The notes: a model not told the origin generated them from the sequence alone. A DNA stretch of 64,000 bases from Erysipelothrix rhusiopathiae (GCF_900637845.1 NZ_LR134439.1:620001-684000); one strand, 5' to 3'; shown: positions 8,078 to 16,835, counted from the first letter of the stretch. A program made the numbers and translations.

Positions 8078-8141
8078 TGACAATAATGTCATAAAACTGT
8101 AATGATAATGAATGGTAGTACCATCAAGAATTCTTTAGACT
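8078..8141 (+). promoter_or_regulatory. BceR-type box and promoter of the ABC transporter operon
   Basis: TGACA-ATAA-TGTCA (8078-8091) is a perfect inverted repeat close to the BceR consensus. Downstream are a weak -35-like TGGTAG (8113-8118), a 17-bp spacer and TAGACT (8136-8141). The box end to -10 start distance is 45 bp, identical to the second box near 10.9 kb. Confidence 0.6.
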
Positions 8142-8159
8142 AATTGTAGGAGGTTGCTT

Positions 8160-8927
8160 ATGACAACAATACTAGATGTAAACAATATCGAAAAATACTA
8201 CGGTAAAAAAGGAAATATTACCAAGGCACTTGATGGTGTCTCATTCACAATTGAAAAAGGGGAGTTTGTAGGAATTATGGGACCATCAGGTTCTGGTAAA
8301 ACGACGCTTCTTAATTGCATTTCCACAATTGACTCGGTGACCAGCGGTACCATTGGTGTGAATGGTCAAAATATTACAAAACTTAAGAAAGATCACTTAC
8401 AACGATTCCGTCGTGAGCAACTGGGTTTTATTTTCCAAGATTTTAATTTACTGGATACACTGACTGCATATGAAAACATTGCTTTAGCACTCACAATTCA
8501 AAATATAAACCATAAAGAAATCGATCAACGCATTCAAAGTGTTGCGCGTCTTTTAGATATCGAAGAGGTTCTTCAAAAATTTCCGTATCAAATGTCAGGT
8601 GGACAACAACAACGTGTTGCTTCAGCACGCGCATTGATCACCAATCCAAGTCTTGTTTTAGCGGATGAACCGACAGGTGCATTGGATTCGAAATCAAGCC
8701 GTATGTTGCTTGAGAAACTTCAAGAATTAAATGAACAAGAACAAGCAACGATTATGATGGTAACCCATGATGCCTTCAGTGCAAGTTATGCGAAACGCAT
8801 TCTTTTCATTAAAGATGGGAAAATCTTCAATGAATTGGTACGAGGAAATGATAGCCGTAAAGATTTTTTTGATAAGATTATTGACGTTGTAACCTTACTT
8901 GGAGGCGATTCCGCTAATGTACTCTAA
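8160..8927 (+). CDS. ABC transporter ATPase (BceA-like)
   Basis: A 255-residue nucleotide-binding subunit with Walker A GPSGSGKT at 41-48, Q-loop FIFQDFN, signature MSGGQQQR, Walker B LADEPTGALD and switch His in VTHD. This is the MacB/BceA/LolD-type class that drives FtsX-fold permeases. ATG 8160 is six bases after AGGAGG. The upstream in-frame TTG at 8154 lies in the spacer. It overlaps the permease start by 11 nt. It is the only ATPase beside three related permeases, so it may serve more than one. Confidence 0.92.
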   Translation: MTTILDVNNIEKYYGKKGNITKALDGVSFTIEKGEFVGIMGPSGSGKTTLLNCISTIDSVTSGTIGVNGQNITKLKKDHLQRFRREQLGFIFQDFNLLDTLTAYENIALALTIQNINHKEIDQRIQSVARLLDIEEVLQKFPYQMSGGQQQRVASARALITNPSLVLADEPTGALDSKSSRMLLEKLQELNEQEQATIMMVTHDAFSASYAKRILFIKDGKIFNELVRGNDSRKDFFDKIIDVVTLLGGDSANVL

Positions 8928-10878
8928 ACTCGCGCTTCGTAATGTTAAGAAGAGCTATCGAGATTTCTTTATCTACTTCATTACCTTAACCTTCTCGGTA
9001 TCCCTTTTCTATGTTTTCTCATCTTTTGGAGCGCAAGCTTCGATTATGAATTTAAGTACATCCCAAGGATCGATGGTTGAAGCATTGATTCGCATTATGA
9101 ATGCAATGTCGTATATAGTTGCGGTCGTGTTTGCGTTTCTAATTCTTTATGCCAATCATTTTTTGATTAAACGTCGTCATCAAGAATTGGGTGTCTATAC
9201 CTTATTGGGGATGCCCAAACGCTACATATCACGCATTCTGATTTATGAAACACTCTATATTGGTGTGTTTTCATTGGGTTCAGGATTACTCTTGGGTCTT
9301 GCCTTATCACAAATTACAACGTTATTGAGTGCGAAGGTTTTAAGTGTTTCAACACAATATCATTTTGTGTTTTCTATGTCCGCAACCCTTAAAACCATCG
9401 TATGTTTTATGATTATTTTTATGGTCGTAATGATCTTTAACGGTGTCATTTTGAATAAGTACAAGTTAATTGATTTACTCCGTTCTAAACGTCAAAATGA
9501 AACGCTTAAGGTACGTAAAACGTGGATGAGTGTCGTGGTCTTTATCCTGGCATGTGTACTTATTGGATATGCCTACAAACTTGCATTAAAACCCTTAGAA
9601 CTGATTCGTTTGCTTCCTTTAGTCCTTGTGACCGGAGCATTGGGTACCTTTATGTTGTTTCTTTCTTTTTCAGGTTTTATGCTTAAATTTATGCAGATAA
9701 ATCAAAAACGCTACAACACAGGTTTAAACAGCTTTGTTTTCCGTCAAGTAAGCGCGAAAATTAGTTCGACCTATAAAATGATGGCGGTGATTACTTTGAT
9801 GCTCTTGATCGCCATCGGTGCTCTTGCGACAGCCTTCAATTTAAATTATGTTTTAGGAAATGAAGTTGAGAAAGCAACTGGATATGATGTCAGTGTTGTT
9901 GTTGCGGGGTCTGAAGGTAACGATTACTCAAGTCTATTTGAAGATGTAGCGGGAATTAAAAATCATATTGCTGCATCGATTTATGATCTTGGAATTGAAG
10001 CGAAAGATATGGGGATGACCCACGAACTTTATGGTAACCAACGGATTCTATTTATGACACAATCGGATTTTAATGCCTTGCGCATGCATGAAGGATTGGA
10101 ACCCATTCAACTTTCAAATCAGGACGTATTTTTCCAAAAAGCTCCTACAGCAGGTTTACAAATTGATGATTTATTGAAACTTGATCACATCAATATTCTC
10201 GATACATCCTTTAAACTTCAGGAAAATCGTGATGGAAAATCCGTGAGGATTGCGAATGGATCGATGATTCATGGTGCCCTTTTCGTGGTAAATGATTCCC
10301 ATCTTCCAAGCTTACAATCAAAAATGATTTCAAAGGATGCATGGAATCAAAACACTTTTGTATATAATATTGGAGTCGAAGGCACACAAGAGGATGTTGT
10401 AACAACGATTAATCAAAATCTAGAAGGTAAGTCACTGGGCTTGTACCATTCCATTATTAGTTCTAATGAAGTTATAGAATCCATGAATGGAACTGAACTG
10501 CTCTTTACGTATGTTGGCCTATATTTAGGACTTGTTTTCTTGTTGAGTAGTGTAGTTGTACTAGCGCTTCAACAACTTTCAGAAGCCAGTGATAATCAAG
10601 CACGTTATCGTGTGCTTTCAAAACTTGGTGCGGATTCAAAGCTCATCAAAAACTCCATTCTTAAACAAATATCAATTTACTTCTTTTTACCTCTTATCAT
10701 TGCGTTAATACACGCCTATGTTGGCATTAAGGCGATGAATGTAAACTTAAACCTTGCAGGTCTTGCCCCCGATACCATGATGCCTGCATTGCTTACAACA
10801 ATCGCGATAATCGTAATGTATCTCATCTATTTCATCATTACCTATTCCTCAAGTAAAGCAATTATCCTTGAAGATTAA
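8917..10878 (+). CDS. BceB-like FtsX permease 1
   Basis: This 653-residue membrane subunit has about ten transmembrane helices: one near 18-38, groups near 55-90, 105-185, 210-265 and 285-310, a large outside domain (about 315-525), and three C-terminal helices. The domain between TM7 and TM8 is the hallmark of BceB peptide-detoxification permeases, which also pass flux information to a BceS kinase. A conserved LALQQLSEASDNQARY segment lies on the cytoplasmic side near 550. It is translationally coupled to the ATPase gene. The GGAGG at 8901-8905 is 11 nt from ATG 8917. Confidence 0.88.
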   Translation: MYSKLALRNVKKSYRDFFIYFITLTFSVSLFYVFSSFGAQASIMNLSTSQGSMVEALIRIMNAMSYIVAVVFAFLILYANHFLIKRRHQELGVYTLLGMPKRYISRILIYETLYIGVFSLGSGLLLGLALSQITTLLSAKVLSVSTQYHFVFSMSATLKTIVCFMIIFMVVMIFNGVILNKYKLIDLLRSKRQNETLKVRKTWMSVVVFILACVLIGYAYKLALKPLELIRLLPLVLVTGALGTFMLFLSFSGFMLKFMQINQKRYNTGLNSFVFRQVSAKISSTYKMMAVITLMLLIAIGALATAFNLNYVLGNEVEKATGYDVSVVVAGSEGNDYSSLFEDVAGIKNHIAASIYDLGIEAKDMGMTHELYGNQRILFMTQSDFNALRMHEGLEPIQLSNQDVFFQKAPTAGLQIDDLLKLDHINILDTSFKLQENRDGKSVRIANGSMIHGALFVVNDSHLPSLQSKMISKDAWNQNTFVYNIGVEGTQEDVVTTINQNLEGKSLGLYHSIISSNEVIESMNGTELLFTYVGLYLGLVFLLSSVVVLALQQLSEASDNQARYRVLSKLGADSKLIKNSILKQISIYFFLPLIIALIHAYVGIKAMNVNLNLAGLAPDTMMPALLTTIAIIVMYLIYFIITYSSSKAIILED

Positions 10879-10902
10879 ACACACCGAAAGGTGTGTTTTT
10901 TT
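10877..10902 (+). terminator. Terminator after permease 1
   Basis: Stem AAACACACC-GAAA-GGTGTGTTT with a stable GNRA tetraloop and T-run, beginning within the stop codon. Confidence 0.88.
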
Positions 10903-10906
10903 AAGA

Positions 10907-10970
10907 TGACATTGTTGTAAGTTTAGTGTAAGAAGATTCGATGGTTCAAAAACTTTATAAATTCTATACT
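10907..10970 (+). promoter_or_regulatory. BceR-type box and promoter of the small-protein/permease 2 operon
   Basis: TGACA-TTGT-TGTAA (10907-10920) matches the BceR consensus TNACA-N4-TGTAA at every fixed base. A weak -35-like TGGTTC (10942-10947), a 17-bp spacer and TATACT (10965-10970) follow. The 45-bp box-to-minus-10 distance equals that of the ATPase promoter. Confidence 0.65.
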
Positions 10971-10992
10971 ATAGACAACAAGGAGAATGCAT

Positions 10993-11166
10993 ATGAAAAC
11001 ACAACTTAGAAATATCCTAGGAAGTTATGGAACTAAAAAAAACAAAAGAAAAGATTACTTTGAAAAGTCACAGAACAAACCCATGCTTTCGGAAATGAGT
11101 TCCGAAGAACAGGCAATCGGACAAGCATTATCAAGTTTTGTCATTACAACGATTATTACGTTATAA
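10993..11166 (+). CDS. Small protein (57 aa) in the permease 2 operon
   Basis: ATG 10993 follows AAGGAG at a good distance and the frame runs 57 codons to TAA 11164-11166. Permease 2 begins 11 nt later with its own AGGAG. The N-terminal two thirds is highly charged (KKNKRKDYF segment) and the last 17 residues are uncharged and hydrophobic (ending SSFVITTIITL), like a tail anchor or an accessory peptide. No family is recognised. It is the first gene behind a BceR-type promoter. VraH, a small membrane protein serving the VraDE transporter of Staphylococcus, is a functional parallel but no sequence homology is claimed. Confidence 0.7.
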   Translation: MKTQLRNILGSYGTKKNKRKDYFEKSQNKPMLSEMSSEEQAIGQALSSFVITTIITL

Positions 11167-11177
11167 AGGAGACGTTT

Positions 11178-13127
11178 ATGTATTTAAAAATAGCACTTAG
11201 AAATGTTAAGAAAAGTTACAAAGATTATTCTGTATATTTTATTACGCTTACCTTTTCGGTAGCGTTATTCTATATATTTGGTTCCTTTGAACAACAATCG
11301 TCGATTTTAAAAATGACGTCAGGACAAGGTCAAGCGGTTCAAGCATTAGTAACAACTATGAATGTGATGTCCGCAATTATATCAGTCGTATTTGCATTCT
11401 TGATTCTCTATGCAAATCAATTTCTCATTCGACGTCGGCAAAAAGAATTAGGACTTTATACATTATTGGGAATGCCCAAACGAACGATTTCAAAAATTTT
11501 AACGTATGAAACCCTTTATATTGGTGTGATTTCATTATTTACCGGATTGGTTTTAGGGTACTTCGGATCACAACTTACCGCAATCGCAAGTGCACGTCTG
11601 CTTAAAGCAAACGTAAGTTATCATTTTATTTTTTCACTTAACGCAACGGTTAAAACTATTCTGAGTTTTTCCACAATCTTTATCATCGTTTTACTATTTA
11701 ATGGAACGGTGATACGAAAACATAAAGTCATCGAACTATTTCAAGCAGACCGAGTTAATGAAACTACGGAAAACAAACATCCGATATTACTTTTTATCAT
11801 CGGTGTTGGACTTCTCGTTCTTGCATATAAATGGGCACTTGTTCCGATTCATCTTGTAATCTTCATGCCTTTTATTATTGCCTTGGGCTCATTCGCTACA
11901 TTTATCATTTTTAAAGCTCTATCAGGCTTTATGCTTAAGTTTATGCAGATGAATCAAGGTTTGTATTTTAAAAACCTAAACGTGTTTGTATTTCGACAAG
12001 TAGCTTCAAAGGTAAATACAACCTATAAAATGATGGCAGTGGTAAGTCTTTTACTTCTCTTTGGGATTGCAACGCTGGCAACAGGATTCAACCTTAATTC
12101 AGTTATGGATGAACAAGTGAAACGGAACACACCTTTTGACTACACACTTATGATTCCATATTCAACAATTAATCGTGATTTTGAGGTTGAAACATTTATC
12201 GCTCAACAACAAACAGATGCTTCGGTGTCAATGAACATCTATAATACCGAATATACGGCAGAGGTTTTACAGGATATCGTCGTGGAATCTAAGAACCAAC
12301 AAACCCCACGTCTTTATTTAGCAGATATTAATGACTATAATATGATGCGGAAGCTGCACGGACTACCAAATATCGCCCTTAAAAATCAAGCAGTCTATCC
12401 CTATGGTTTAAAACAACATTACAAAGGGTTAAAATCAAGCACGACATTACTTAACTTAGGGAGTGAAGCCTTGGATGTGATTGATGATCAAAACGTTACG
12501 GATATGAGTGTAAGGAATGGTGACTTCAATAATATTATCTTGTTTATGAGTACAGAAACGCTACAGAAGATACAGGAAGAGCAAACCAAACCAGTGACGA
12601 TGACTACAATTTATAATATCGATACAGATAAAAGTGCGGTAGTGAAAACATCACTTGAACAGAAACTATTTGAACTCGGTTATGATCAAAACGATATCAT
12701 AAGCGTCACGTCACAAGAACTTTTTGAGATGTTGTTGGGGATTGAATTGGTCTTTACTTTTATGGGACTTTATTTGGGAGTTGTTTTCTTGATTAGTAGT
12801 GGTGTCATCCTTGCCCTCCAACAACTTTCAGAAGCAAACGACAATCAAGCTCGCTATAAAATTCTTTCAAAACTGGGTGCAGATTCCAAGATGATGAATC
12901 ACTCAATCTTTAAACAAGTTGCATTATACTTCTTTATTCCACTATTGTTGGCAGGAATTCATGCATGGGTTGGAATTCGTGCGGTGAATGTAAACTTAGA
13001 TCTAGCTGGGTTAAAAGCAAGCAGCATCGTACCGACATTCTTAACGTGTTTCGGAGTGATTGTGATCTATTTAATCTACTTTAGTGCTACCTATTTTGGA
13101 AGTAAGTCAATTATTAAAGGAAACTAG
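11178..13127 (+). CDS. BceB-like FtsX permease 2 (no adjacent ATPase)
   Basis: A 649-residue paralogue of the first permease sharing the start KIALRNVKKSYKDY, the transmembrane plan, the outside domain between helices 7 and 8 (about 315-520) and the LALQQLSEANDNQARY segment. The outside domain is much less conserved between the copies than the helices, consistent with different peptide ligands. It lies in an operon with the 57-residue gene and lacks its own ATPase. The ATPase at 8160-8927 is the obvious candidate partner (inference). Confidence 0.88.
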   Translation: MYLKIALRNVKKSYKDYSVYFITLTFSVALFYIFGSFEQQSSILKMTSGQGQAVQALVTTMNVMSAIISVVFAFLILYANQFLIRRRQKELGLYTLLGMPKRTISKILTYETLYIGVISLFTGLVLGYFGSQLTAIASARLLKANVSYHFIFSLNATVKTILSFSTIFIIVLLFNGTVIRKHKVIELFQADRVNETTENKHPILLFIIGVGLLVLAYKWALVPIHLVIFMPFIIALGSFATFIIFKALSGFMLKFMQMNQGLYFKNLNVFVFRQVASKVNTTYKMMAVVSLLLLFGIATLATGFNLNSVMDEQVKRNTPFDYTLMIPYSTINRDFEVETFIAQQQTDASVSMNIYNTEYTAEVLQDIVVESKNQQTPRLYLADINDYNMMRKLHGLPNIALKNQAVYPYGLKQHYKGLKSSTTLLNLGSEALDVIDDQNVTDMSVRNGDFNNIILFMSTETLQKIQEEQTKPVTMTTIYNIDTDKSAVVKTSLEQKLFELGYDQNDIISVTSQELFEMLLGIELVFTFMGLYLGVVFLISSGVILALQQLSEANDNQARYKILSKLGADSKMMNHSIFKQVALYFFIPLLLAGIHAWVGIRAVNVNLDLAGLKASSIVPTFLTCFGVIVIYLIYFSATYFGSKSIIKGN

Positions 13128-13148
13128 AGAATTCATCTAGTTTTTTTT
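13121..13148 (+). terminator. Terminator after permease 2
   Basis: AAACTAGA pairs with TCTAGTTT around an 8-nt loop and runs into eight T residues. The stem includes the stop codon. Confidence 0.82.
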
Positions 13149-13190
13149 ATAAAATGTTGTATTATAGTTGTAGTATAAAAGGAGCTTTCC

Positions 13191-13589
13191 ATGAATTTAT
13201 TTATAAGAGAAGATATTCGTACAAATAGTCTTGATGACCCTGAGTTTGAGCAAAAACTCACCTCAATGTGGGAACGATTTAACACATCATTACCACACTA
13301 TGATGCCGCAAAATATGCAGTTTATACGGATTACAAAACAGACTATAAAGGATTGTATTCACTTGGACTTGCGACAGAATATGAACAAACCAGTGAATTA
13401 TTAGTTGTGGATGATCGCAATGATTATCAAGTGTTTCCTGTTGATGTAGCAGATAAATTTGGTGTTCTAAATACTTGGAAATTAATTTGGTCGTTGGAGA
13501 CATCGGGTAAGCTAAAGCGCGCTTACACGATTGATTTTGAAAAATATTATGAAGATGGACGTATTGATATCTTCATCGCCGTAGAATAA
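13191..13589 (+). CDS. GyrI-like effector-binding domain protein
   Basis: This 132-residue soluble protein has the pattern of stand-alone AraC-effector-binding/GyrI-like domains: repeated beta-alpha-beta halves, a central IW helix (KLIWSLETSGKLKRAY) and a C-terminal DFEKYYEDG...IDIFIAV strand. Such proteins bind small amphipathic molecules or act as toxin sponges. No DNA-binding domain is attached. It sits between two detoxification permeases with its own RBS (AAGGAG) and terminator. The family assignment is by pattern and moderately secure. The ligand is unknown. Confidence 0.6.
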   Translation: MNLFIREDIRTNSLDDPEFEQKLTSMWERFNTSLPHYDAAKYAVYTDYKTDYKGLYSLGLATEYEQTSELLVVDDRNDYQVFPVDVADKFGVLNTWKLIWSLETSGKLKRAYTIDFEKYYEDGRIDIFIAVE

Positions 13590-13610
13590 CATAAATGTTA
13601 TTCTTTTTTA
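13583..13610 (+). terminator. Terminator after the GyrI-like gene
   Basis: AGAATAACA pairs perfectly with TGTTATTCT around TAAA, followed by T residues. Confidence 0.85.
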
Positions 13611-13653
13611 TTACGAGAATGTAAGGTGAGTGCTCATCAAAGTGTGATAAAAT
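13611..13653 (+). promoter_or_regulatory. Imperfect BceR-like box and extended -10 upstream of permease 3
   Basis: TTACG-AGAA-TGTAA (13611-13624) differs at one fixed base from TNACA-N4-TGTAA. An extended -10 (TG-A-TAAAAT) lies at 13645-13653. The spacing to the -10 is about 24 bp rather than 45 bp, so control may differ from the other two promoters or the box may be fortuitous. Confidence 0.35.
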
Positions 13654-13673
13654 ACGATTAAGGAGTTAGGTCG

Positions 13674-15677
13674 ATGATTATTAAAATGGCGTTTAAAAAT
13701 GTACGAAAGAGTTATAAAGATTATACCGTGTACTTTGTGACATTGGCGTTTTCGGTAGCTCTTTTTTATATTTTTGGATCGTTTGAAGATCAAGCAGTAA
13801 TCCTGGAACTTACTAATCAAATGGGACGCACGTTTGAACTTGTGTCAGAAGCTCTAAATGTCATCTCAGTGATTGTTGTGGTGATATTCGCGTTTCTTAT
13901 TGTATATGCAAATAACTTTATTATTGGAAGACGTAAACAAGAGTTCGGTCTTTACATGCTTTTAGGGATGTCTCGTTTTAAAATGTCTTTGATACTTATG
14001 ACTGAAACATTCTTAATTGGGCTTGTGGCTCTTTTTATGGGTCTTTTCGCAGGCTATATTTTGACGCAAATCACAGGGGTAATGATGGGAACAATCTTGG
14101 CTGTTCCCATTCATTATCAGTTTATCTTTTCAATTAACGGTGCTCAAAGAACAATTTATTGTTTCAGTGGTATTTTTGTACTTATAATGTTTTTAAATCA
14201 ACGAAAACTACGCAAAATTACGTTAAACGAATTATTTAATGCACACAGAATACAAGAAATGATGCTAACGTCATCTGTGGGATGGACTTTATTTCAGTTT
14301 ATCAGTGCCATAGCCATTTTGATTTATGACTATTTGTGGGTGCTTAAAGCCGGTCAGCTCATTATCTTTATGCCTGTTATTGTGGGTGTTGGAATCTTTG
14401 CGACCATACTTTTATTTAAATCATTAGCGGGATCTGTGGAGCACATTGTACGTTTAAGTCGTTCACGCTACTACAAGAACTTAAACATGTTTGTCATTCG
14501 ACAAGTCTCAAATAAAATTCGTTCAACTTACCGTGTAATGGCCGTGGTATCGATTACCTTGTTATTTGGGATTACAATCTTAGCAACAGGATTAAATCTT
14601 AATAAACGGATTTCAATTTCTGCGGAAGAAACCGTTCCTTATGACTTAACACTCACTTTTATGTATGATGATGTGGGGATTTCAAAAAATTATCAAACTG
14701 ATTTGGGTTTGGATGAGTTATTTGAAGAAGGATTTCAAGTTAATCTTTATCGATCAGAGTCGTTTAGTACTGAACTCCTTGTGCCATCAGGGAATGATGA
14801 TATCAAACCATTAAGAGAACCCTTAGCGCTTGTAACGCTAAGTGATTACAATAAAGTCCGTACATTTCATAAGAAACCAGAACTTAAACTCGCACCAAAT
14901 CAACTTTACTTTCAACCCGATTACAACAGTCTTGTGACCATGCGTGCACGCTTGGTTGATGTCATTGACTACCGCAAACCCTACGTTTTTAATGATCAAG
15001 AATTTCAAATACAACCTTATGATGATGTGAATTTTGTCATCATTTCTAATCAATCAAACGGTTACCCAATCCTTGTGGTCAATGATCAGGATCTGAATCT
15101 TATCAAGGCATCTTGGCCCGATGTTTTTATTAAAACAATTGTGAGTGGGAATATGTTTAATTCATCAGAAGCGGAGATTGAGCGGGTTGTGGAGCATGTG
15201 AATCAAAAACAAAAGGATGATCCAACAGAATACTATGCAACGGATGTTCTTTCCCGATATAATTCAGGTCTTACGGGAATGGGTACTGAAATTATTATTG
15301 CGGCAGTGGGACTTTATGTAGGGATTGTACTTTTAATTGTAAGTCTTGTTATTTTAGCGCTCCAACAATTATCGGAAGCAAGTGATAACCAAGCGCGCTA
15401 TGAAATCCTTCGAAAAATTGGTGCCTCATCAAACATGATTCATCGTGCGCTTTTAAAACAAACGGCATTATACTTCTTTATGCCACTTGGTGTCGCGTTA
15501 ATTCATACGGTAGTTGGATTAATTGCGGTAGAGCGGAATTTAAATCTAATTAACTTAGGCTATCCATCGAATACATTAAGCATCTCAACAGTTGTGATCG
15601 TGTTTCTGTTTTACCTTATTTATTTTGTTATTACTTATATGAATAGTAAGCGAATAATTCGACCACATCGTAATTAA
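13674..15677 (+). CDS. BceB-like FtsX permease 3 (no adjacent ATPase)
   Basis: A 667-residue third paralogue: start KMAFKNVRKSYKDY, first helix near 18-38, outside domain about 325-545, and LALQQLSEASDNQARY near 568. It is a single-gene transcript between terminators. The outside domain is again divergent from the other two copies. Like permease 2 it needs an ATPase from elsewhere. The start is fixed by AAGGAG upstream of ATG 13674. Confidence 0.87.
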   Translation: MIIKMAFKNVRKSYKDYTVYFVTLAFSVALFYIFGSFEDQAVILELTNQMGRTFELVSEALNVISVIVVVIFAFLIVYANNFIIGRRKQEFGLYMLLGMSRFKMSLILMTETFLIGLVALFMGLFAGYILTQITGVMMGTILAVPIHYQFIFSINGAQRTIYCFSGIFVLIMFLNQRKLRKITLNELFNAHRIQEMMLTSSVGWTLFQFISAIAILIYDYLWVLKAGQLIIFMPVIVGVGIFATILLFKSLAGSVEHIVRLSRSRYYKNLNMFVIRQVSNKIRSTYRVMAVVSITLLFGITILATGLNLNKRISISAEETVPYDLTLTFMYDDVGISKNYQTDLGLDELFEEGFQVNLYRSESFSTELLVPSGNDDIKPLREPLALVTLSDYNKVRTFHKKPELKLAPNQLYFQPDYNSLVTMRARLVDVIDYRKPYVFNDQEFQIQPYDDVNFVIISNQSNGYPILVVNDQDLNLIKASWPDVFIKTIVSGNMFNSSEAEIERVVEHVNQKQKDDPTEYYATDVLSRYNSGLTGMGTEIIIAAVGLYVGIVLLIVSLVILALQQLSEASDNQARYEILRKIGASSNMIHRALLKQTALYFFMPLGVALIHTVVGLIAVERNLNLINLGYPSNTLSISTVVIVFLFYLIYFVITYMNSKRIIRPHRN

Positions 15678-15707
15678 AAAAACATATTCAATTTGAATAT
15701 GTTTTTT
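15677..15707. terminator. Bidirectional terminator after permease 3
   Basis: A 14-bp perfect stem (15677-15690 with 15694-15707) with a 3-nt loop and A and T runs. The stop codon of the convergent gene lies in it. Confidence 0.87.
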
Positions 15708-16404
15708 CTTTTAAAGCCGTATGGTTTTCAATACATGGATAAAAGTGCTCAAGTTCAAGCATCTCAATAAACAGATCGACGCCGAATTCAAAGAAGTCTT
15801 TAAGAATCGGATTATCATTATTATACTTTACCATCATTAGATCTTTAGGATTCAGTAGTTCATTACTGATATCATAGCGAAGTTGTGCGATTAAGATGGA
15901 TGTAAGGGCATTTGTTTCATATCGTATCCAATCTATCGTGTAAGTAAGGTCGTCTTGTACGTATTCTGACAAGCGACCATAATATGTACTCAAGAGATGA
16001 CTTCCAAAAATTGCCTTTTGGAGGTATATGGTTGTTTGTACGGAGTGCTCGTCACCATATGCTGTGATAAAAGACATGACACGATTAAAAATTTCTTGAC
16101 CTTCTGATGTATTGAAGTAAGTTCCAGGAATTGATTGATCGTAGTTTAAAGCATAGTAACCTTCTGTTAGTTCTTGTAAGACAATTCGAAGTTTGGTATC
16201 TTTCTCGAGTTTCTTCTCTTGATCGATCTGTTTCTGGTGGTTTTCTTTTATTTTCTTTAGTTCAGTATCGGCAGATTGTTTTCTACCAAGGTAGGAACTG
16301 ATATATCCAAATAATGAACTAAGTAAAACACCGGATAGACTGATGATTGCGACAACAATTTGATAACTATCCATAATATTAAAAATATACAGCGATGCGG
16401 TCAT
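15688..16404 (-). CDS. Membrane-anchored coiled-coil protein of unknown function
   Basis: A 238-residue protein with one N-terminal transmembrane helix (about 13-36), then a charged coiled coil (about 45-70, rich in Lys/Glu/Gln) and a mostly helical cytoplasmic domain. I do not recognise a family. ATG 16404 is six bases after AGGAGG on the minus strand, so the longer start is kept over the internal Met. Nothing in the neighbourhood (convergent permease, upstream tRNA terminator) points to its job. Confidence 0.7.
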   Translation of the reverse strand: MTASLYIFNIMDSYQIVVAIISLSGVLLSSLFGYISSYLGRKQSADTELKKIKENHQKQIDQEKKLEKDTKLRIVLQELTEGYYALNYDQSIPGTYFNTSEGQEIFNRVMSFITAYGDEHSVQTTIYLQKAIFGSHLLSTYYGRLSEYVQDDLTYTIDWIRYETNALTSILIAQLRYDISNELLNPKDLMMVKYNNDNPILKDFFEFGVDLFIEMLELEHFYPCIENHTALKEKTYSN

Positions 16405-16462
16405 ATACGATCCTCCTATAAAAGCATTATAACGTATATTATTTTAAAGCCAATCTTTGATA

Positions 16463-16493
16463 TAAAAAAACTCTATAAGTTATCTTATAGAGT
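16463..16493 (-). terminator. Terminator of the first tRNA unit (minus strand)
   Basis: ACTCTATAAG pairs with CTTATAGAGT and, read on the minus strand, is followed by seven T residues. It is downstream of the last tRNA-Gly. Confidence 0.85.
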
Positions 16494-16506
16494 TAAGTTA
16501 AATATT

Positions 16507-16580
16507 TGGAGCAGGTGAGGGGAATTGAACCCCCGCCTCAACCTTGGCAAGGTCGTGTTCTACCATTGAACTACACCTGC
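16507..16580 (-). tRNA. tRNA-Gly (GCC), copy 1
   Basis: A 74-nt cloverleaf with encoded CCA (TGG at 16507-16509 on the plus strand), acceptor GCAGGTG/CACCTGC and anticodon GCC. Last gene of the unit Asp-Gly-Asp-Gly. Confidence 0.97.
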
Positions 16581-16583
16581 AAA

Positions 16584-16659
16584 TGGCGGTCCAGACGGGA
16601 ATCGAACCCGCGATCTCCTGCGTGACAGGCAGGCATGTTAACCGCTACACCACTGGACC
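16584..16659 (-). tRNA. tRNA-Asp (GTC), copy 1
   Basis: A 76-nt cloverleaf with encoded CCA, acceptor GGTCCAG/CTGGACC and anticodon GTC. Only three bases separate it from tRNA-Gly. Confidence 0.97.
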
Positions 16660-16682
16660 ATTTGCAAACATTAAATTGTACT

Positions 16683-16756
16683 TGGAGCAGGTGAGGGGAA
16701 TTGAACCCCCGCCTCAACCTTGGCAAGGTCGTGTTCTACCATTGAACTACACCTGC
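16683..16756 (-). tRNA. tRNA-Gly (GCC), copy 2
   Basis: Sequence identical to copy 1, including the encoded CCA. Part of a direct repeat with 176-bp period. Confidence 0.97.
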
Positions 16757-16759
16757 AAA

Positions 16760-16835
16760 TGGCGGTCCAGACGGGAATCGAACCCGCGATCTCCTGCGTG
16801 ACAGGCAGGCATGTTAACCGCTACACCACTGGACC
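16760..16835 (-). tRNA. tRNA-Asp (GTC), copy 2
   Basis: Identical to copy 1 in the mature sequence and in the ATTTGCAAA flank. First gene of this transcription unit. Confidence 0.97.
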
